A DNA stretch of 64,000 nucleotides, from the NCBI GenBank assembly GCA_002205965.3, contig NADL03000001.1:620001-684000 (forward strand). The letters run 5' to 3'. Each line of letters starts with the position of its first letter. Position 1 is the first letter of the stretch. The translations under genes were made by a program, and so were the position numbers. The stretch is from Kappaphycus alvarezii. Taxonomy: Eukaryota; Rhodophyta; Florideophyceae; Gigartinales; Solieriaceae. The notes beneath the pieces are model-generated. The model did no database searches and was not told the DNA's origin. It saw nothing but the letters and a program-made list of their open reading frames with translations. This document shows positions 58,601-64,000 of the stretch, piece after piece.

Positions 58601-59770
58601 ATGTCCTCCATACAGTGAACTTTTGGACAACATGGAATACTCACTGCCGAAAACTTCATACAGTCTCATATCCTACTACTTGCGCTCCCAGTACTCGCAG
58701 CGGTGGTAAGGCACACATACAGTACATGTACAGTACTGTACAAAAAAAATAGTCGAGCACAGGAAATAGCATCTCCTTGTGCCTCTCAGAAATCGCTGGG
58801 CAGAATGTGCTTCGAGCCAAGCATGTTGTAGAGTCCCGAGACGAGGCTGTAGCGGTCGTACTGAAATCTATTCTATTAATTCAAAAACCTTTCTCACACA
58901 TCCCCAGCCTAATTACGACGGGCAACAAGTGCACGAAATGTTACAGCCCCCCCCCCCTGACATAAGCAAGTGATGACCCACGTGCAAGCAAGTGCCAGTC
59001 GTCGGCCAAATCCGTATTCTTCACTATTTGGGTGTGTAATCGGGGGAAGCGCGGCCGGGCGTTTCGTACTTGAGATGCAACAAAAGTTAACGACGTAATG
59101 GATCGTCAGCCGATGTTGTCAGCGGGTAATGCCAGGTGTGCCGGGTTGAATTGTACTGCAAAAGGGGAGGTACAACAGTGCTGCCGTGCGTATGTTGTGT
59201 ATTCCATTTCATGACTCTATTACGAATACTCGGAATCGAATGCACCATGACCCAAACGCTTGGGTAGCAAACGGTCTGACGAGCGGGCTGATTTGTTCAA
59301 AGATTGGTGCAAAATCAGTAGAATTGGCGATCGATGTGCTATGCGCAAGTTATAATCCTCACTTGGCAGTAGATCCACCGATGCAATCGTGTGTTTATGG
59401 GTACTTGCAGACAAGCAGCTAGGGCTGTACATATGAACCGTAGCACCTGCTTTCCCACCCTACCAGATACAAGCATGCTCATGAATTCGTCGCCTGCCAT
59501 GCGACCTAGTTGACTGCTCCTCCGCCCCTTTGCTTTTAACTTTTATCCCAGTTGCAGAGGTGAGGAACGGCATATATGACTTTGGACAGTACACTCCATT
59601 TCGGAAAGCTCGAATTTATTATATTATTTCTGTATTATATGACACCTTTTTCGTTATGGTTTGGCACAAGATTTCGCTGCAAATTCGCAGTCGCCATTTC
59701 TGCAGTCCTCACTTGTGATCTCCAAAGGCCGCTTGACTTGCACATGCAGTACTGTACACTACATTTCCCA
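55671..59770. other. No recognised gene; scattered GTAC palindromes
   Basis: Frames up to 127 codons exist but none carries a motif I can name, and neighbouring frames do not join into a longer protein. GTAC palindrome clusters lie at 58341-58390, 58719-58744 and 59745-59761. A poly(C) run is at 58948-58958. Intron-rich or lineage-specific genes cannot be excluded. Confidence 0.4.
58341..58390. repeat. GTACTGTACAGTAC palindrome cluster
   Basis: Contains GGTACTGTTC, AAGTACTGTACTGTAG and TGTACAGTACAGAAGTACAA within 50 bp. Confidence 0.85.
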
Positions 59771-60002
59771 ACTTCCTAAATCGCCAATCAATCACATACA
59801 AACAGATCAACCCCTTTCCCTGTCCAACCCAACAGGCCTCTCCACTCTCCAAATCAAAACTCCTCCCCAATCTACAAAACCCGCCACCCGACGTGCCTAA
59901 AACAAAAATGCACGCCATCTCCCATTCTTATTTGACCCCTCCCCCCCCCCCAAAAAATCCTCACCCGCCATCCCCCGCCCACCAATACTCTTTCAACAAA
60001 CC
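59771..60002 (+). promoter_or_regulatory. C/T- and C/A-rich upstream region of the acetyltransferase gene
   Basis: Purine-poor plus strand with a run of about 12 C at 59940-59951 directly followed by six A. The start codon follows 50 bases later. Promoter function is inferred from position and from the similar tract before 54218. Confidence 0.4.
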
Positions 60003-60730
60003 ATGTCTGACAATGTCACATACGCAATCCGCCAAAGTACCGACCCCTCCGACGTCCCTGCCATTCACAACCTCGTGTGTGAGCTGGCCGCATTCCAGAA
60101 ACAACCATGCGTCACTCAGACCGTGACGACTTTACGCGCGACGCCTTTGCGAAAGACCCACCTTTATTCTACGCTTCCGTGGTCGAAGCACGTCATCAAA
60201 CCGGAGGTTCAACCCCAGACACCTCCATTGTAGGCATTGCAATATGGTATTTCACCTATAGCACATGGAAAGGTCGCTCTTTTTACTTGGAGGACTGTGA
60301 GTTGCATAACATCTAACCCCACACCTGACAACTTAATCTCTAGCCAGCCTCATATAATTTCATCAATGCATTCAGATCAGCTCATCTAGACATACTAACA
60401 CAATGTCCGAGCCATTACTCTTCTTCCACTCCAATTTTCCTTATGCACCAACTGCTGTTCTCACCCACTGCACTTGCCCATCTTAAAGTATACATCCAAC
60501 CAGACCATCGTCAAAAGGGCTTGGGCACGCAACTTTTTTCTCACTGCGTCCAAAAAGCTCATCAATTCAAGTGCTCACGTATGGATTGGGCCGTTCAACA
60601 ATGCAACAAGCGAGCCATTAAATTCTATCAGTCTATCGGCGCCAAGCATCCTGATGACGGCGCATGGACTTCAATGCGCATGGACCATGACGCTATTCGC
60701 AACCACATCGCCACACAGCGAAACCTCTAG
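60003..60730 (+). CDS. GNAT acetyltransferase, spermidine/thialysine (SAT-like) family, one intron
   Basis: Exon 1 (60003-60296) begins MSDNVTYAIRQSTDPSDVPA and contains HNLVCELAAFQK, the conserved start of SAT-like enzymes (E-L-A-x-Y/F-E/Q-K). After a frame change near 60105 it continues DDFTRDAFAKDPPLFYASVV, then SIVGIAIWYFTYSTWKGRSF. Exon 2 (60489-60730) carries the acetyl-CoA loop IQPDHRQKGLGTQLFSHC (R-Q-K-G-L-G). SRMDWAVQQCNKRAIKFYQS and IGAKHPDDGAW follow, as in SAT1/SAT2. Joining across the intron gives LEDLYIQP, the family consensus. Such enzymes transfer acetyl from acetyl-CoA to polyamines or thialysine in the cytosol; the substrate cannot be told here. Total length of about 178 residues fits the family. 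Stop TAG at 60728. Confidence 0.88.
60297..60488 (+). other. Spliceosomal intron (192 bp) of the acetyltransferase gene
   Basis: The donor GTGAGT follows GAGGACT, and the acceptor is ...CATCTTAAAG before TATACATCC. Splicing restores the family motif LEDLY across the junction, and the leucine codon is split 1/2. A branch-like CTAAC occurs inside (around 60313 and 60396). Confidence 0.85.
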
Positions 60731-61044
60731 CAAACAATACCTCTCATCCTCGCAAACTCAATGACATCAACTCGTTATAATCGCTTCGGTCAATCACCAA
60801 ATAAAAGCTCTCTGCGTACGAAAAAGTCTCAAACTCCTTATTTCTCCCTCTCTCACCACAACGCTTCCCTCGCAAAGACAACTTCGAGCTTCAATCAAGA
60901 CAAAAAACGCAGTGACGCGCAAAGCGCGGAATTCACAAAGATCTACGTACCTGTTCTCGCACGATTCGTTTTCGCTTCAAACTCTTCGGCCTTGCATAGG
61001 CCCGCCACATGCCCTCCTCATCATTATGCAGGCATCCTTAGAAG
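60731..61044. other. Intergenic gap between two convergent genes
   Basis: Shared 3' region of the acetyltransferase (+) and RS-protein (-) genes. It contains AATAAA for the plus strand; no other feature is seen. Confidence 0.6.
60800..60805 (+). terminator. AATAAA poly(A) signal for the acetyltransferase gene
   Basis: AATAAA lies about 70 bases after the stop codon at 60730, in the 314-bp gap before the convergent RS-protein gene. Function is inferred from motif and position. Confidence 0.5.
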
Positions 61045-63921
61045 CTATTTCCTCTTCATGCTCGCCAATGCTTTGGACCTCAAATCCCCGAGGGACGCTT
61101 TGCTCACCTTCGACTTCGCTTTGTCCACCCCAGATGAGCTTTCTCGCCGAGTTAGGCTATCTTTCTGCCCCACTTTTTCTGTTGCCATATTGGAAACGTC
61201 TTTTTCCACATTATCTCGTCTCTCGTCTCGCGCAATAATATCAGATTGGCAAGCCGTTCTTCGCTCTACTTTACCGAGGCGTTCGGTCACATGTGGCCGG
61301 CTTGTAATTCGACCTCCTCGTGTTTCAACGCCATCTTGATTCGACTTCGGATCAGTTTTTGATACTTCCCCCGTTCGAACTGCTCGCTTCTCTTGAGGAG
61401 GGCTACCAACATCGCGACGATACCGGGCAGAGCCGTACGACATTTTTTCCTCTCCTCGACCAGGCCGGGTTTCCCTTGAAGGTTCCATTACAGTGCCCTC
61501 GCGTGGCAAATCTTCCCACCGTCAGTCAAGTGTCTCGGGGCTTCCCGCGCATGCTGATGATCATTCTTGGTATCTTGCAATTCAAGCTCGCGGTTACGCC
61601 TCGAATATGATATGGTAACCCCACATCCTTTGAGTTATCCAATCCAATATCACTGTGGGTCCGTCTTCGCGCCTGTGGTACACTTCTCTTGAGCGCCGAT
61701 CAGTTCTCCAACGACGTGTTCATATCGATCTTTGTCATGCCCACCGCGACGATGGCGGCGATTTGCTGACGGGCATCATCGCTCAGGTCTCCGTCAGACA
61801 CAGAGCTATCACGGTGATATTTCCTCCTCTTGCGTCGATCGCGCCTGTAATCACGACCATCGTCGTAGTCGTCGCGGTCCTCCCTCTTCCCTAGTTCCAC
61901 GTCCTCATCCAACTGTCACCTCGACTGCGTCGGTCGTCCTCAAGTTTTCGCTTCCTGAGCGCCGGCGATCTTCCCTTCACCCTGTCACGATCTCTCCGAC
62001 GTCGACGGGCCCTGCGCTCCTCACGTCGACGATCTCTCTCCCGTTCTTCAGACAAAGTCATGTTTGGGCTACGACTGCGGCTATCTCTGCGATGATGCCG
62101 TCTGCGCCTGCGATGGTCCCGGTCCTCCTTCCTCATAGTCTAATCTCCTTCGCCTCCTCCGCCTCTGTCTCCTTTCACGCGATTCTTCTCTATCTCGCCT
62201 GCTCCTACTTCCACGACGGCGCCGTCGAGAGATGTACCAGTCGTCATCAGATGGATCCTTATAGGGCCTTGACTCTCGACGATGAGTTCATGGCCCCTCT
62301 CCTGAGCATTGCCGTCGACACCTTTTTGCCTGTGATCGTCATCTTGATCGCTATTGAATCCGCTTTCATCACGACCTCTTCTCGTATCCGCAGGTACTTG
62401 GGCCCTCTTTCCCACGCTTACGGCTTGTTTCTTTTGGTCGTCATCTATATTGTCATTCTCTTTCCTTCTAACGTCCGTCGCTTCACCTCTGCGATGTCCA
62501 GGATGCTTTCCATTACTGTCCCCGTTCTCAGCCGTGGCGTCACCGTCTGCACTGCGACGGTTGCCACCATCCCCGTCATTCTCGGTAAAGCCACGAATAT
62601 TTGGCTGCTCACCTTCTGTATCATCTTCCGATACATCATCTTTATAACGACCACGATAGCGATCACGACCTCGTCTCTCACGGCACGCCGACGACTGCGA
62701 CCCTCAATCCTCAATCTCTTCAGCCTCCGATTCACTGGCACGACAACGTTCATTTTCCTTTCGCTGTCTGAAACGTATCTGTTACGCTCTGTACATAATC
62801 GTCTTCCCGTTCCTCGTCGGAATGGCGACTGCGGCGTCCGCGCCTCTGTCCCCGGTTCCTCTTTCTCTCCCTGTCTCTGGAGTGACCAGAACGACGACGT
62901 CCTCTCATTCTTTCAGCGTCGGAGAAATCGCTGTCACGCCTCCGACGATATTCATCCTCTCGATCGTCATCGAGACGTATTTGTATCGTCCTCTGCGACG
63001 ATCCCTCCCACTCGTCCTCTCTGTTTCATCCGTACCCCGTCCACGGCGACGCCTTCCATCCGGTTCTCCATCTGACAGACCTCCACTACGGTTACGACGA
63101 TAACCACGTTCACGCTCCTCATCAGACACTTCCCTGTCACGCCATCGACGACGATCACGGTCTCCCCGCCTTTCTCTCTCATCATATAGGCGGGAAGAAC
63201 GGTGTCCAACATACCTGTCCTCGTCGGAGAAGTACCTATCCCGCTGACCGCGGTATGGGTCTCCTTGATGATCATCCAGACCACCATTTCCACCAGTCCG
63301 TCGCTCTGTCCTCTCAAGTCTTCCCGCCACTCACAGTAGGACGGCCACGGTCGATATCGTCGTGCTGGGTACTCCGACGGCGGCCTCGACGATGATTGTC
63401 CCTGCGATCTCCTGTGATTCATCCGTATACCGCTGAGGATGTTCAAAGTTCTCTGGCTTACTGTTCATGGCGACTGCGTCGTTCCCTCGACGGTTTTGGT
63501 GTCGATCGATGTGAGGGAAGTCTCCTTGACGTTGACTGTTACGAGCAGCATCCCAATGCGTTTCATTTGGAATCTTTTGAGTTCCTCTTTGGCGCGTGCT
63601 TCAACGGGCTTCTGGTCCTCTTCTTCCCTTACAAACGTTGTAAGCCGCCCCAAACTACACGGATAATGCTCTTCTGAGTTCCAAGGAAGGCGTCTAGGCT
63701 GTCGTATTCGATGAATTCTTCCTTTCGGACAGCATCCAATACCTTGTTGGTTACGAGTGTGTCATCGATGTTGCTCGTTAACCAAGTAGTAAGGGCTTGA
63801 ACGTCGATACCCTTCACGTTCACTCGACGGCGATTTGGGGATGTGACTGGGTCCGGGGCCGCGGCGGGTGATTTGGACGGTATGGTCCCTCAGTATCAGG
63901 AGGGGCAACAGGAGCGGACAT
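61045..63921 (-). CDS. RS-domain nuclear protein (SRRM/PWI-like splicing factor), about 950 residues, many frame changes
   Basis: Start ATG at 63921 (MSAPVAPPDTEG). The N-terminal ~80 residues form a small helical domain: NVKGIDVQALTTWLTSNIDD, then DAVRKEEFIEYDSLDAFLG, followed by EARAKEELKRFQ. This is reminiscent of the PWI-like fold at the start of splicing coactivators (W at the core, then L-x-x-F-L); that assignment is tentative. The rest is Arg/Asp/Glu/Ser-rich, for example GQRDRYFSDEDRYVGHRSSR, RDREESRERRQRRRRRRRL and HRRDSRSRSPNMTLSEERER. It ends GDLRSKALASMKRK with TAG at 61045. RS repeats occur in successive frames, with ten or more frame changes but almost no stops other than those of the changes. 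Proteins of this kind act in nuclear speckles during pre-mRNA splicing. A 447-codon antisense frame exists but looks like the mirror of Asp/Glu codons. Confidence 0.72.
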
Positions 63922-64000
63922 TGTGGGACGTAATTGATGTTTGAAAAAGAGTTGCGCTGATGTGGAAGAGAAAAGGTTGTGGGTAGAAGAAACGAAGGGG
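63922..64000 (-). promoter_or_regulatory. Pyrimidine-rich 5' leader of the RS-protein gene
   Basis: On the coding (minus) strand the bases before the ATG are C/T-rich (CCCCTTCGTTTCTTCTACCC and CTTTTCTCTTCC), like the tracts before 54218 and 60003. The window ends here. Confidence 0.35.

Noticed and set aside
44826..59761. CRISPR array from repeated GTACTGTACAG words
   Set aside because: The words are of variable length, irregularly spaced without unique spacers, palindromic, and the DNA is eukaryotic.
60761..61509. Plus-strand frames (192 and 108 codons) after the acetyltransferase gene
   Set aside because: They overlap the C-terminal end of the RS protein on the minus strand, which has better protein character (GDLRSKALASMKRK end).
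61732..63075. 447-codon plus-strand ORF, the longest in the window, hydrophobic and membrane-like
   Set aside because: It is antisense to RS/RD/RE-rich coding on the minus strand. Asp and Glu codons read backwards as Val, Ile, Phe and Leu, which produces a false membrane protein, and Arg/Ser-rich codons rarely give antisense stops. The minus strand has unmistakable RS repeats in every segment.
61045..63921. Programmed ribosomal frameshifting (as in Euplotes) as explanation of the frame changes
   Set aside because: The change points share no common slippery word or stop-codon context, and transposon genes in the window show the same behaviour.

Overview
The window looks like nuclear DNA from a eukaryote with a repeat-rich genome. 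It has a spliceosomal intron with a GTGAGT donor, an RS-rich splicing-type protein, AATAAA-like poly(A) signals and many transposons of eukaryotic families (Ty1/copia, Ty3/gypsy, PIF/Harbinger, Tigger/pogo, non-LTR). Codon use, pyrimidine-rich gene upstream regions and the sub-lineages of the LTR elements suggest a fungus or fungus-like protist (zoosporic fungus or oomycete-like). That placement is an inference and is weak. No rRNA, tRNA, CRISPR array or bacterial operon was found.

Layout. 1-0.9 kb: C-terminal end of a non-LTR-type retroelement (minus strand). 1.8-3.6 kb: a decayed PIF/Harbinger transposon with a DDE transposase (+) and a SANT/Myb-like partner protein (-) arranged tail to tail. 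4.9-7.5 kb: a decayed copia element (gag with zinc knuckle, protease, integrase). 9.6-14.1 kb: a Ty3/gypsy element on the minus strand with gag, protease, RT, RNase H, integrase and a chromodomain-like tail all recognisable. 14.1-23.7 kb: AT-rich stretch almost without coding signal. 24.8-28.6 kb: a badly decayed second gypsy element on the minus strand. 29.7-31.8 kb: pyrimidine-rich DNA and a broken unidentified ORF. 31.8-35.2 kb: AT-rich DNA and repeats.

35.2-45.8 kb is a copia element bounded by two LTRs and a 5-bp target duplication. A truncated non-LTR fragment sits in its 3' part, and a complete 2.66-kb Tigger element sits inside that fragment. 46.9-48.0 kb holds another copy of the non-LTR family, and it preserves the empty Tigger target site. 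From about 44.8 kb rightwards the DNA is studded with the palindromic word GTACTGTACAGTAC, which is nearly absent to the left.

Host-type genes lie at the right end: an unidentified serine-rich protein gene (54.2-55.7 kb, +), a SAT-like GNAT acetyltransferase gene with one clear intron (60.0-60.7 kb, +) and, convergent to it, a large RS-domain protein gene (61.0-63.9 kb, -). The coding signal in these genes changes frame repeatedly without matching decay. The simplest reading is uncorrected indels in the assembly, so ORF length underestimates the genes here. I found no convincing undescribed functional system. The strongest results are the reconstructed insertion history at 35-48 kb and the palindromic repeat family.
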